A stretch of 64,000 bases of DNA from Roseovarius sp. EL26 (GCF_900327775.1 NZ_OUMZ01000003.1:91160-155159); one strand, 5' to 3'; positions 53,399-62,726 are shown, numbered from the stretch's first letter. The notes: a model not told the origin generated them from the sequence alone. Numbers and translations are program-made.

Positions 53399-54178
53399 TT
53401 AAAGCCCCGGCCCATCTAGGGCATTTATACATTCCAACTGTTCCGAACCCACAGCGCTTCTGGGATCTAAGATGTTCAACTCGGGCCAGAAAAATACGTC
53501 GGAGACAAAGCTGTGACCCAGAGTCTTCAACAGACCTTTGCGGTGGCTACGGCATCCTATAAACAACCGGGCAGGCCCGTCAAAATCAAGGTTGCGCGCC
53601 TGCGTGTTGTGCACAGCCCCGTTTTGCGAGCGCAGGGAAAAAGTTTCCCCATCCAGCGATAGGATGAGCCATTGAAACCCTGCATCATGGGTGTTTGTCT
53701 CTGTTGATAATTCAAAGCAGCCCTTGTCGTCTTTTGCAGTGATTTTGCCATCATTTTGCGTGATGAAGATGTAATTGCTCTGACTCTCAAGATTAACAGT
53801 CAGCAAAGTGCGGGCATCATTGTCAGGAGCCGCAAAGCGTATAGCACAGGAAAAACGTTGGTTATCATCTGCTATTTTCGGAACATGGAAGCCGCCGTTC
53901 AGGCCTTGGGAGAAGGCCAGGCAATCTGAGCCAGCGTAAGTTGTCGCCTTCCCTTGCTCTCTATTCGGTTTCACGGGCAAGGCGGTCGTATCCCCCACTC
54001 GCGCATGCCACTTATGTAGGAAGCTCAGGTCAGGATTTGCTTTGCAGGGTGTGAAACGAAAATGCGGCTCGCCGGCCAGAAACCAAATTCCACCCACAGA
54101 ATCTAACGTTTCGGCAATGGATTCTTCAGATCGGCCAAGCAGCACATGCTCTGGGAGGATTTGGTCAATTTCATACAT
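53399..54178 (-). CDS. lectin/LamG-like beta-sandwich protein (tentative)
   Basis: A 259-residue protein without signal peptide. ADDNQRFSCAIRFAAPDNDA, LLTVNLESQSNYIFITQN and GFQWLILSLDGETFSLRSQN, then ARLFIGCRSHRKGLLKTLGH look like the strand pattern of concanavalin A/LamG-like carbohydrate-binding domains (LamG_3 type). This is a judgement from pattern and not a confident family call. It lies immediately upstream of the RTX-sulfatase, whose start is one or two bases beyond its stop, so they are translationally linked. A sugar-binding helper for the sulfatase or its substrate is plausible. The next gene upstream ends 9 bases before its start. Confidence 0.6.
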   Translation of the reverse strand: MYEIDQILPEHVLLGRSEESIAETLDSVGGIWFLAGEPHFRFTPCKANPDLSFLHKWHARVGDTTALPVKPNREQGKATTYAGSDCLAFSQGLNGGFHVPKIADDNQRFSCAIRFAAPDNDARTLLTVNLESQSNYIFITQNDGKITAKDDKGCFELSTETNTHDAGFQWLILSLDGETFSLRSQNGAVHNTQARNLDFDGPARLFIGCRSHRKGLLKTLGHSFVSDVFFWPELNILDPRSAVGSEQLECINALDGPGL

Positions 54179-54187
54179 GAATGAACC

Positions 54188-55666
54188 TCAATGAACCGGT
54201 AACGCACAGGGTAACGCCCAGCGATGCAACGGTCGGTTGCTGTGGCTGATCCGTTGCCAGTCATCGCGTATTGCACCCCGGTTTGCCAAGGTGCCATCGG
54301 TTGTTGGTGGCGCCCCCAAAGCATAAAGCAACGTCACGGGTTGATCTTTTACATCAGCTTCTGGTGTTAGCAGCAGGCATTTTGGATCTTCTGAACAGAG
54401 AGCGACATGGCTGATACCCACATATCCCTGTTCCGTTTGGAGGCGAAATCCAGCCCCAGCCCCTGCTGAAAATGGGTCATCTTGGTCAATGACCAAATCG
54501 CCAATACTGCCTGCTGTGACACGAATTTTATCTTCTTGGCGCTCAGCTAGGTAGAAAATAGGGCAGGTCCAAGGTTTTCCTTCAAGATAGGTCTCTATTG
54601 CGGCTGCATCCATGTCAGCCATATGCAGGCGGGTGGATGGGTCTGGGCGTGCGGTGTCGTCCAAAGGAAACATATATCCGGGCGCAGAAAAAAGCAGATC
54701 GTGATCTGCATTGTTCCATGCAAGTTCCCACTGGGCGCGTAACGCAGGGCCGTCACTAATCTCTTGGGTGCCACAATCAAATGTGGTGACGAATAGCGGC
54801 CGGGCAAAGCCCATCTTGGCCAAATCTGTTTCTAGATTATTCATCAACTCGATAACCCCGTCACGATAACTGTCATGATCGCTGAGAACATCTTCCAACA
54901 CATAGTCGATCCCGATGGATAAAATCCGGGCAGGCCGATCAAGGGATTGGGCGGCATTTTGCAAGTTCTGCGCGGCAATCAATAGGTTTTTATATGCCTG
55001 ACCCGATGCCAGCTCTTGCACGGTTACGGAGGTATCTGTTTCACAACGGGCCACAAAAGTGGGTAAGCTGCGATGCGTGTCGAAACATTGATGTAGCAAG
55101 CTTTGCGCGATGCAGGCATCGCGTGTCTGTTCTGGTACCTGTTGCAGGCCTTTTACAATCCCTGCAACTTCAACCCCAGCGACGCCAACTGCGCCAATGT
55201 CATCGCTGGGTGCTAAAACATGATAAGGGAAGGTTCCCGGCCCCGGCGTGGCGGCGGCACGGCGTGCCCCGCCGATACTAAAAAGTCCAAAAAGAGCCCC
55301 TGTCGTATCTGCGAAGATATCCCCGCCGTTCACATTGCGACGAAAATCGCGTGTGCCCTGCTGCCCTGGTAGACGCGCTGAGAAAACATACCATTCCCCG
55401 TCACGTCGCACATTCCAAGCGTCAATATCGCCCAGGATTTCTGCATTATAATATGCTTGCTCCGATGGTATTGAAGAGGCCCTTGAGGATGTGGATGGAT
55501 CGGGTTTGGGTAAGCGATTGTTAATATCTTCAATGACTGCATTCGAAAGTTTGAGAACCAGGCCACTGGCATCATAGCGAATGACATCCCCATTAGCGGC
55601 TCGCAGTATGGTGCCCGTTTGCGGAGGTAAATTGGCATCCGGCTGAGTCTCCCGGTCATTTGTCAT
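54188..55666 (-). CDS. hypothetical protein, possible SGNH/SASA esterase-like region
   Basis: A 492-residue protein with no signal peptide. The N-terminal 60 residues (TGTILRAANGDVIRYDASG) are unfamiliar. From about residue 190, PARILSIGIDYVLEDVLSDH, the spaced ELMNNLETDLAKMGFARPLF and DPSTRLHMADMDAAAIE remind me of the layout of SASA-type carbohydrate esterases, including a possible DxxH-like end block. The usual QGE.D and GDS words are not clear, so this remains tentative. It is the first gene of a three-gene minus-strand run with the lectin-like and RTX-sulfatase genes (gaps of 9 bases and about 1 base), so all three are probably made together and could act on one polysaccharide. Confidence 0.5.
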   Translation of the reverse strand: MTNDRETQPDANLPPQTGTILRAANGDVIRYDASGLVLKLSNAVIEDINNRLPKPDPSTSSRASSIPSEQAYYNAEILGDIDAWNVRRDGEWYVFSARLPGQQGTRDFRRNVNGGDIFADTTGALFGLFSIGGARRAAATPGPGTFPYHVLAPSDDIGAVGVAGVEVAGIVKGLQQVPEQTRDACIAQSLLHQCFDTHRSLPTFVARCETDTSVTVQELASGQAYKNLLIAAQNLQNAAQSLDRPARILSIGIDYVLEDVLSDHDSYRDGVIELMNNLETDLAKMGFARPLFVTTFDCGTQEISDGPALRAQWELAWNNADHDLLFSAPGYMFPLDDTARPDPSTRLHMADMDAAAIETYLEGKPWTCPIFYLAERQEDKIRVTAGSIGDLVIDQDDPFSAGAGAGFRLQTEQGYVGISHVALCSEDPKCLLLTPEADVKDQPVTLLYALGAPPTTDGTLANRGAIRDDWQRISHSNRPLHRWALPCALPVH

Positions 55667-55796
55667 GGGCTATCACTTTCCTCAGCTCGGTATCTATTAT
55701 TGAAATATCAGGAATATGCTTAAAAACAAAAGTGATATTTAGCTTGGTTTAACGCACCAGTATTCATGATGTTCAGGCTACATATGTGTCGGATCT

Positions 55797-57641
55797 TCAA
55801 AACCCGGGTTCACTGGATAGGGATGTCCTATCATATTGCAGTGATCCGCTTTCCGCGCGCTCTTTCTTTTCTACAAAGCCCTTTGTGTTTAGGGTATCAG
55901 CATAGGCTTCGCGAAATTCCTGCGCTTGGGTGTTGTCGATAAAGGGGATGATGATCCGCTGGACTTTTGCTAGATCAGCCCCGGCCAACACATACGGGGG
56001 TACAACGCTTGGCGTGGTCAGACGAAGGGCATCTGGTCGGAAGTCGTTCAGGTAAGCCGCAAGGCCCGACGCCTGATCCTTGCCGTCACCTTCGAAACAT
56101 AAGGCTCCATCGCTGAGTTTGAGGCGGGCTGAGTTTACCAGCTCGTTCTTTTGCAAGATGCTATTGCCGACTTTCACCAGTTCGGGACGCGCCTCCTGTG
56201 TCATCTGTACAATGTCTGGTCGGGTCTGAGACAGCCTTGCATTGATGAAGCTTATGCCGGTCCCAAGATCGAGCAGTTTTGAGCAATCTTCGACGTAGCT
56301 TGCGATATTGCGGGCATGGCGGCGGTCAAAACGTCCACTTAGTACGCTGTTCAATGCTTCGGGGCTAAAGATCCGGGGGTCAGCAGGCAGTTTGACCTCG
56401 TGATTTGCAACCCAATCGACCTGAATGTCGCCCGACAGATCAATCTTTCCCTTCACATAAGGAGAGGCATCTTCGTTACGCCAGCCTTCAACAGTTGCTG
56501 TGCGACGTTCAGATTTTGGTTGGTCGGCGGCTTTCTTTTCCACCCGGCTCATCAAGGCGGCGATCTTGGCGGGATCACGGGCTTGTGGTGGTTTGGCCTG
56601 AACCTGCGTGATGGGGACTTTGCCGGCTTCAATCAGGCTATCTTTCAGCTGTTGATAGGCATCGGTTTGTTTGTAGTCGTCCAATCGCGCCTCGACTCGG
56701 TCGATGGCCGCGTGGTGAAGTTTGGCCAGAACCGGATCTTGCAGCAAGGCTTCCATGATCTCTGCCCGGCGAGGGGCGTGGCGCAGGATTGAGCGATCTT
56801 CGATCTCGTTGCGATCCTGCAGGGACCAGTAGTCGGCGTTATACTTGTCTTTCTTGTTGTTCACATTGCCGCGGAATTTCCGCACGGCGTAGCTGTCGAC
56901 GGATTTCACCGCATAGTGGTTCATCTGCGCCCAGTTATATCCCAATGTGCGCCGGATGGAGCGCCAGCCGCGGAACTTGAAATAATCCTCCATCGGCTGG
57001 CCGGAGCCGTTCAACCATTTCACGGTATCGGGGAAATCGGTTTCAAGATGTTTGTTCTTGATCGATGGCCGGTGAATGCCAAGCTTCCAGTAGTCAGAGT
57101 CGAACTTGAAGAGCGTTTTAACCCCCCAACCTTTGTTCCAAAGTGGCGGCGCGGCGCGCAAGTACTGCTCGCTCACGGGGGCACGGGACCATTCTACAAT
57201 ATCGCTTGATCCGAACACACGCCACGTGATGACAATGCCATTTGCCCCACGATTGACAGCATCCGATATCATCCCATCAAGATGGCCGGACGGATGCCCG
57301 ATCGAAAGGAATTCGTCGGCGTCGAAAACCAATAACCAATCTGCATTCTGCACCAGAGGCTCGGTTTGGGCATATTTTAAGGCCGAGGGTTGTGGCTTTT
57401 TGCCTTCTGGAATGTCATTCGGTCTGTGATACCCAAGGCCCAATTCCTCTAGCCTTTGAAGCATCTCAACCGTGCCGTCAGAGCAATCATTGGTGTAGAC
57501 AAGGATATCGGTGAAGCCGACCGCCAGATGATGGGCGAACCATTCCAGTAAATAGGGGGCTTCGTCTTTCATCATTGAAACTGCCATCACCTGTCCGTGG
57601 GGGCTGGTGCGGTTTTGCAATTCCTCAATCAGGTCAGGCAT
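55797..57641 (-). CDS. family 2-type glycosyltransferase fused to a methyltransferase-like domain
   Basis: A 614-residue protein. The N-terminal GT part has SMMKDEAPYLLEWFAHHLAVG, VYTNDCSDGTVEML and LVFDADEFLSI with the DXD at Asp107-Asp109, the Glyco_tranf_2_4 pattern for transfer from a nucleotide sugar. A helical middle with ADYWSLQDRNEIEDRSILRH follows. From about residue 440 CSKLLDLGTGISFINARLSQ looks like SAM-binding motif I, with SARLKLSDGAL and a FkbM-like tail. So one chain may add and O-methylate a sugar, or the C-terminal part may be catalytically dead. It precedes another paralogous GT gene by about 90 bases. Confidence 0.8.
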   Translation of the reverse strand: MPDLIEELQNRTSPHGQVMAVSMMKDEAPYLLEWFAHHLAVGFTDILVYTNDCSDGTVEMLQRLEELGLGYHRPNDIPEGKKPQPSALKYAQTEPLVQNADWLLVFDADEFLSIGHPSGHLDGMISDAVNRGANGIVITWRVFGSSDIVEWSRAPVSEQYLRAAPPLWNKGWGVKTLFKFDSDYWKLGIHRPSIKNKHLETDFPDTVKWLNGSGQPMEDYFKFRGWRSIRRTLGYNWAQMNHYAVKSVDSYAVRKFRGNVNNKKDKYNADYWSLQDRNEIEDRSILRHAPRRAEIMEALLQDPVLAKLHHAAIDRVEARLDDYKQTDAYQQLKDSLIEAGKVPITQVQAKPPQARDPAKIAALMSRVEKKAADQPKSERRTATVEGWRNEDASPYVKGKIDLSGDIQVDWVANHEVKLPADPRIFSPEALNSVLSGRFDRRHARNIASYVEDCSKLLDLGTGISFINARLSQTRPDIVQMTQEARPELVKVGNSILQKNELVNSARLKLSDGALCFEGDGKDQASGLAAYLNDFRPDALRLTTPSVVPPYVLAGADLAKVQRIIIPFIDNTQAQEFREAYADTLNTKGFVEKKERAESGSLQYDRTSLSSEPGF

Positions 57642-57733
57642 GTTTCAGATCTGTGCTCGCTCTTATATATGTTGGGTGTAACCGATTGTGATTTTGTTCG
57701 CCACTACAGGGGGTGGGTTTTGAAGGGCTAACG

Positions 57734-58819
57734 TTAGGAGTTAGGCGGATTATTCGGTGGGCTGGTGCTGCCGCCGTTCTCCTGTTGGGCCAGCAGGCGG
57801 CGACGCAGCTTCATGAAATGCTCAAACAGGGCCTTTTGTTCGGGGACGGGCAATGCCTCACTCCCACCAGCTTGACGGATTCGTGTCAGGGTCAGGAAGG
57901 TCTCTGTGTCTTGTATTAAATCCTGAATGCGTTGGTGACGCCAAGCCACGCCTGCCTGATGAAGCTTGTTTAGCTCAGCATCTTCTTTCCAAAGCGCAAC
58001 CTGCTCTTCCACGGCCTTTGCATGGCGCAAAATGCGAGTATCTTCTTGCGTGTTGAAGTTACGGTCGATCCAATAGGGAAGGTCAATCGGATCGTCGCTG
58101 CGGTTTGGTTTGCCGCGATCAGCTTTGACCAGAAAGTTTTCGATTGAGCCAAGCGCATAATGATTGAACTGGGCCAACTCGTATCGTGGCGCGACGCTGG
58201 GCACGACTGTTCCCAGAAGTTGCGTTGCGCTGCGTCCGCTGCCGTTGACCCAATTTTGCCAGCGATTTTCGCCTTTGCGCAGTTTTGGGCGGTGAACACC
58301 CAGTCTTTCATAGCGATTGCTGGCGCGGTAAAGCGACTTGAATTGTACAGCTCGCCAAGGCCAGAGCATGACATCAGGTGCGGCCTGTGTGAATTGTTCG
58401 ATCATGGGACGGTCTTCGAATTTTACGATCCCGTTGTTGCCAAACATTCGCCAATCAATTGCAAACCCTTCAGCATCGGGGCAGGCGGACAGCAAATCAT
58501 TAATATGCCCACCCCCGGCATGGATGCATAGAAACTCATCCACATCTGAGACCATGATCCAATCAGCGGCCTTCATAAGTGGGTGATTGCGGGCGCGACC
58601 CAAGGCCTTCCACTGTACAGTTTTCTTGCTGCTTCTGGGATTTGGTTGGTGCGTGACAAGACCCATCGTTTGCAGGTGTTCCAGCATCAAGTCGGTACCG
58701 TCATCGCAGTCATTACTGTAGATCAGAAAATCAGTCACACCAATCAGACGATGATAGGCGAGCCATTCCAGAATGAACGGCGTTTCATTTCGCATAGTCG
58801 TAATAGACAGGACGCGCAT
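57734..58819 (-). CDS. family 2-type glycosyltransferase
   Basis: A 361-residue protein paralogous to the N-terminal half of the neighbouring gene: ITTMRNETPFILEWLAYHRL, IYSNDCDDGTDLMLEHL and WIMVSDVDEFLCIHAGGGH carry the same Glyco_tranf_2_4 motifs with the acidic DVD. ADRGKPNRSDDPIDLPYW and TQEDTRILRHAKAVEEQ correspond to the partner's middle region. There is no methyltransferase-like tail. The ATG at 58819 follows an AAGGC site; the frame is open to 58909. Together with the downstream GT it suggests stepwise extension of a glycan. Confidence 0.88.
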   Translation of the reverse strand: MRVLSITTMRNETPFILEWLAYHRLIGVTDFLIYSNDCDDGTDLMLEHLQTMGLVTHQPNPRSSKKTVQWKALGRARNHPLMKAADWIMVSDVDEFLCIHAGGGHINDLLSACPDAEGFAIDWRMFGNNGIVKFEDRPMIEQFTQAAPDVMLWPWRAVQFKSLYRASNRYERLGVHRPKLRKGENRWQNWVNGSGRSATQLLGTVVPSVAPRYELAQFNHYALGSIENFLVKADRGKPNRSDDPIDLPYWIDRNFNTQEDTRILRHAKAVEEQVALWKEDAELNKLHQAGVAWRHQRIQDLIQDTETFLTLTRIRQAGGSEALPVPEQKALFEHFMKLRRRLLAQQENGGSTSPPNNPPNS

Positions 58820-59026
58820 GGGCTGCCTTTTTTGCTTATTCTGTTCAGCCCTAACATTCGACAAGCTGCAAGGGCAATGAAAATGCCTGAGGCGATGAAT
58901 TCGCGGCAAAGCATTACGTTACAGTGAACCACATCATTGTGAGCCGTATTGTTTTGTCACAGAACAGAGGTGAAATTATGCACAACACTAAGGCAAAGTG
59001 CCTGTTTGGTATAAAAGGAGCCCCGA

Positions 59027-59929
59027 ATGGCCTATCGCTGGAAGAATACGCTGAGTGACCGTCATGTGACAGATGAGTCGATTTATATGAACCGACGCCA
59101 GCTAATGACGGCGGCGGCATCGGGGCTGGCGATGGCGGGTATAGCGGGGGCTGCCCGCGCCGAGGCGTTGGAGACCAACAGCTGGGAAGATATCACCAGC
59201 TACAACAACTATTATGAGTTCGGCACCAGCAAGAGCGATCCGGCGAAATATGCGCACACCTTGGTAACCAGCCCCTGGAGCGTACAGATTGATGGGCTTG
59301 TCGATAGGCCGGGTGCCTATGCGCTTGAGGATATCCTGAGCAAGATGACCATCGAAGAGCGGATCTACCGCTTCCGCTGTGTTGAGGCATGGTCAATGGT
59401 GGTCCCATGGAACGGGTTTGAGCTGTCAGATATGCTGGAGCTGGCTGGCGTGCAGTCGGGCGCTAAATATGTGGCCTTTGAAACAGTTCTGCGCCCGGAT
59501 GAAATGCCCGGCGTACGCTATCCGGTTCTTGATTGGCCCTATGTCGAAGGGCTGCGCCTGGACGAGGCGATGAATCCTTTGACGATCATGGCCACGGGAA
59601 TTTATGGCAAAGACATCCCAAATCAGAATGGCGCGCCATTGCGTTTGGTGGTGCCGTGGAAATACGGTTTCAAATCGATCAAGTCGATTGTGCGGATCAC
59701 CCTGACAGACACGCAGCCGCCAACCAGCTGGAACAAGTCCAATGGCCGCGAATACGGATTCTATAGTAATGTGAACCCAGAGGTCAGCCACCCACGTTGG
59801 AGTCAAGCGACAGAGCGTCCATTGGGTGGTGGGTTGTTTGCCTCGCGCCAGCCAACGCTGATGCTCAACGGTTATCAAGATGAAGTCGCCAGCCTTTACG
59901 AGGGCATGGACCTGAGAGAGCACTTTTGA
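59027..59929 (+). CDS. msrP: protein-methionine-sulfoxide reductase catalytic subunit
   Basis: A 300-residue molybdoenzyme. The extended Tat signal [18 protein letters not shown] (twin Arg in NRRQLM, about residue 22) follows a short leader, as in E. coli MsrP. The mature protein has [20 protein letters not shown], with Cys118 as molybdenum ligand, and [19 protein letters not shown]. It repairs oxidised methionines in periplasmic proteins, receiving electrons from the heme protein MsrQ. MsrQ is usually immediately downstream; here it is 866 bases away, past an opposite-strand gene. Confidence 0.95.
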   Translation: MAYRWKNTLSDRHVTDESIYMNRRQLMTAAASGLAMAGIAGAARAEALETNSWEDITSYNNYYEFGTSKSDPAKYAHTLVTSPWSVQIDGLVDRPGAYALEDILSKMTIEERIYRFRCVEAWSMVVPWNGFELSDMLELAGVQSGAKYVAFETVLRPDEMPGVRYPVLDWPYVEGLRLDEAMNPLTIMATGIYGKDIPNQNGAPLRLVVPWKYGFKSIKSIVRITLTDTQPPTSWNKSNGREYGFYSNVNPEVSHPRWSQATERPLGGGLFASRQPTLMLNGYQDEVASLYEGMDLREHF

Positions 59930-60000
59930 ATCTTGCAGGTGATATCCAATCGACCTTGTCTATGTACGATGTCAGGCAAGATGCAGAGGCTTATGAGGTA

Positions 60001-60657
60001 TCAAAACCCCATGTGGTTTTTCCATGTGGGGGCCTGCGCGATCATGCCGTTGCGGGTGTTTTGGTTGGCGATCTTTTCCATAGCCGAAATGAACTGGGTA
60101 CGATGCGACAGGAATTTGGGAATATAGAGCGGCTGCTGCCGTTCAAAGGTCAGGACCAGTGCTGGGCGATTTTCATGCACGCGGATGCTGACGAGATCGC
60201 CCAAGTCTCGGGTTTGGGTGCGCAGATCAACACCGTGGCAAATGATCTGTTGATCACTGTAGATGACTTTCTGAACAAACAGCAGCATGAACCATGTGTA
60301 ACAAAACACTGCGATCAGCCCGTAATAGATGACAGCGCGGAACCAACCCGATGTCATTCCGATAGAGTCCCACAGGGGGTCAAAGTTAGTATAGGTCATA
60401 AAGGCAATCGCAATGACCGGAGCGATCAGGCTGAGGCCCATCGGTGGGCGCAGCTCGATCCGGCCATCGCCAAGCTTCATCGGGGCGGTGCCGAACAAAG
60501 ACGAAATGAAGCTCAGGCCGACATCTTCCAACCGATCATCCTGGGCGTAGATCGAGGTGTTGCCCTTGGTGCTGCGCCAGCATCTTATGCCAATGTAAAC
60601 GGCGACGGATGTAATAAGGGACAGTATGGCATAGGCCATTAGGTAGTCATGACTCAT
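60001..60657 (-). CDS. hypothetical membrane protein between msrP and msrQ
   Basis: An unrecognised 218-residue protein with three hydrophobic segments: LMAYAILSLITSVAVYIGI at the N-terminus, GLSLIAPVIAIAFMTY and AVIYYGLIAVFCYTWFMLLF. The C-terminal portion (QIICHGVDLRTQTRDLGDLV; ALVLTFERQQPLYIPKFL) has the strand-like pattern seen in PH-type membrane-associated domains, but this is a weak resemblance. It is opposite in direction to msrP and msrQ and separates them. Its stop is 71 bases from the msrP stop. Confidence 0.7.
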   Translation of the reverse strand: MSHDYLMAYAILSLITSVAVYIGIRCWRSTKGNTSIYAQDDRLEDVGLSFISSLFGTAPMKLGDGRIELRPPMGLSLIAPVIAIAFMTYTNFDPLWDSIGMTSGWFRAVIYYGLIAVFCYTWFMLLFVQKVIYSDQQIICHGVDLRTQTRDLGDLVSIRVHENRPALVLTFERQQPLYIPKFLSHRTQFISAMEKIANQNTRNGMIAQAPTWKNHMGF

Positions 60658-60795
60658 AAAGAACGATCTCGCAGGGGCAAACGGAGGGCGTGGCTAACGG
60701 TTGTTGTTCACGGTGATGAACAATCATGTCGAGAAGTTGGCACAGTTTCGATTTTTCGTGGGTCGTGAGGGCTATTTGCCAAATGGAAACAGGAG

Positions 60796-61410
60796 ATGAA
60801 GGCCGTGATTGATCAGTTGAACCGGGTTATGCGTATGATCCCAGCTTGGAGCATTTATGTTTGCGGGTTATCTTATGCTGCTTGGTTGTTGTGGCTGGGG
60901 ATCAGCAATCAATTGGGCGCAGATCCTGTCGAAGCGCTGGAGCATGCGCTGGGTGAGGCGGGACTTTATGTGATGATTGCAGGTTTGAGTGTGACACCCT
61001 TGCGAAGATATCTGGGTCTCAACCTGATGAAATTCCGCAGGGCGCTGGGACTGACCTGTTTCTTCTTCATTGCGATGCACCTTTTGGTTTGGGCTATTCT
61101 AGATGTGCAGCAATTGAGCGCTGTTTTGGCGGATTTGACAAAACGCCCGTACATTATGGTGGGCATGGCCGGGTTCTTGCTGATGGTGCCTTTGGCGATC
61201 ACGTCCAACAACATGTCTGTCCGGCGTTTGGGGGCCAACTGGCGATCACTTCACAAATTGACCTATCTGGCTGCTATCTTGGGCGGTGCGCATTATCTGA
61301 TGCTGGTGAAGGGCATTCAAGTAAAGCCAATCTTCATAATGTTCGTGATCGTAAGCCTTCTTGGTGTCCGATACGTAACCTCCCGGACCTCACGACCATC
61401 TAGGATTTAA
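60796..61410 (+). CDS. msrQ: heme-binding membrane subunit of the methionine sulfoxide reductase system
   Basis: A 204-residue protein of the MsrQ (YedZ) family with about six membrane segments. RYLGLNLMKFRRALGLTCFFF and IAMHLLVWAIL carry a heme-ligating histidine, and LGANWRSLHKLTYLAAILGG, then AHYLMLV the others. It passes electrons from the quinone pool to MsrP across the membrane. Gap to msrP and the interposed minus-strand gene mean it needs its own promoter, located between 60658 and 60795. Confidence 0.93.
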   Translation: MKAVIDQLNRVMRMIPAWSIYVCGLSYAAWLLWLGISNQLGADPVEALEHALGEAGLYVMIAGLSVTPLRRYLGLNLMKFRRALGLTCFFFIAMHLLVWAILDVQQLSAVLADLTKRPYIMVGMAGFLLMVPLAITSNNMSVRRLGANWRSLHKLTYLAAILGGAHYLMLVKGIQVKPIFIMFVIVSLLGVRYVTSRTSRPSRI

Positions 61411-61554
61411 TCATTCGAAGGTTAGATGTTCCTATGATTGTGTAGGGGCCAAAATAGCTCAAATTTGGGCAATTCATGTCGCTTTTCCCCTATGCGAAAT
61501 CTGGATGAACTGATTATAGCCAGACCAGTTGAGTTTGTTTTAAAGAGTAAAGTC

Positions 61555-62670
61555 ATGGCGACACTGGACCAAAGCCTCTGGCTCAATGCCTCAGGTACTG
61601 CTGAAGACGGAAGCGTCATAGTAAATGACGGATCGTCAAGTACGACAGTCACTGCAGATTTCACGGGTATTTGGAGTTCCGATGACCCTGGTGGATCTGG
61701 GCAAGATATTAACTCGAACTTTGCGACCTCTGATCGGACGGCGGACTTCAGTTTTTCCGAGGATGTAGAGAACCTGTCCTTTACCCTGAACGGGGTGAAC
61801 GCCGGTGGTAGTTTTAATGACGGTTATCGGGTTTTGATACTGGACGAAAATGGCGATCCAATTCCGTTTTCCAGCATTACAGTTACGTCCAGCGGCTCGG
61901 GTGTGAATATTTCCACTAATGCGGCGGGCGAGATCCTTATTGATCCTGACACTGGGTTTTCCAGAACGCTGAGCTTTTCCGTTGCGGGTCCCGTATCGCA
62001 AGTTGTTATTGTATCGACACCGTCTCCCGACGGAACGTCAACGGGTGGCTCGGGTATTAGCGATTTTACATTCGACGTTCCCGCACCGCCGCCTTGTTTT
62101 GTCACCGGGACTTTAATCAAGACACAGTCCGGTCTGGTTGCGGTTGAGGATTTGCAAATTGGTGACATGGTTCTAACACAAGACAACGGGTATCAACCGG
62201 TCCGGTGGGTCGGTTCCCGGGTGGTGTCTGGGCGCGGTCGTTTCGCACCGATCACGATCAAGAAAGGCACTTTCAGCAATGATCGCGATCTTAAGGTCTC
62301 TCCGAACCATCGCGTGGTTGTGTCGGGTTGGCGTGCGGAATTGATCTTTGGGCATTTTGAGTGTCTGGCTGCAGCAAAATCGCTGGTCAATGGAGACACC
62401 ATCTGCCGCACCCCTTGTGCTGCAGTGACCTATTGTCATGTGATGTTTGATCAGCATGAGATCATCTTCAGCGAAGGCGCTGCAACAGAGAGCTTTCATA
62501 TTAGCGCTGCTAGTCTTGATACTATTGCCCCAGAGGCGCGCGCAGAGATTTTAGCACTGTTCCCAGAATTGAACGCACAGAGTGTTTCGTGTCAGCATCT
62601 GGCAAAGCCCGAGCTCAAGGTGTTCGAAGCTCAGCTGCTGTCGGCCAACCTTGTGGCACGCGCTGCTTAA
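61555..62670 (+). CDS. Hint domain-containing protein
   Basis: A 371-residue protein. The first about 175 residues form a Thr/Ser/Gly/Asp-rich, beta-like exported-type region (GIWSSDDPGGSGQDINSNF). From Cys181 the sequence CFVTGTLIKTQSGLVAVEDL, then QIGDMVLTQDNGYQPVRWVG and LKVSPNHRVVVSGWRAEL is the Hint (hedgehog/intein) fold of the Hint_2 type common in Rhodobacterales, with Cys181 and the NHR block as splicing-type residues. Autoprocessing is possible but unproven. The ATG at 61555 is chosen; the frame is open to 61438. No signal peptide is visible. Such proteins are often secreted by type I systems. Confidence 0.88.
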   Translation: MATLDQSLWLNASGTAEDGSVIVNDGSSSTTVTADFTGIWSSDDPGGSGQDINSNFATSDRTADFSFSEDVENLSFTLNGVNAGGSFNDGYRVLILDENGDPIPFSSITVTSSGSGVNISTNAAGEILIDPDTGFSRTLSFSVAGPVSQVVIVSTPSPDGTSTGGSGISDFTFDVPAPPPCFVTGTLIKTQSGLVAVEDLQIGDMVLTQDNGYQPVRWVGSRVVSGRGRFAPITIKKGTFSNDRDLKVSPNHRVVVSGWRAELIFGHFECLAAAKSLVNGDTICRTPCAAVTYCHVMFDQHEIIFSEGAATESFHISAASLDTIAPEARAEILALFPELNAQSVSCQHLAKPELKVFEAQLLSANLVARAA

Positions 62671-62693
62671 ATACCCTCTGATACACAGGCTTT

Positions 62694-62726
62694 TTATTGC
62701 GGCAGCGCCCTGGCCTGCCGCAATAA
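62694..62726. other. 12-base perfect inverted repeat after the Hint gene
   Basis: TTATTGCGGCAG (62694-62705) and CTGCCGCAATAA (62715-62726) form a strong hairpin with a 9-base loop, 24 bases after the stop codon. It could end the transcript, but the T run lies 5' of the stem on the plus strand, so it is not a canonical terminator in either direction. Confidence 0.6.
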
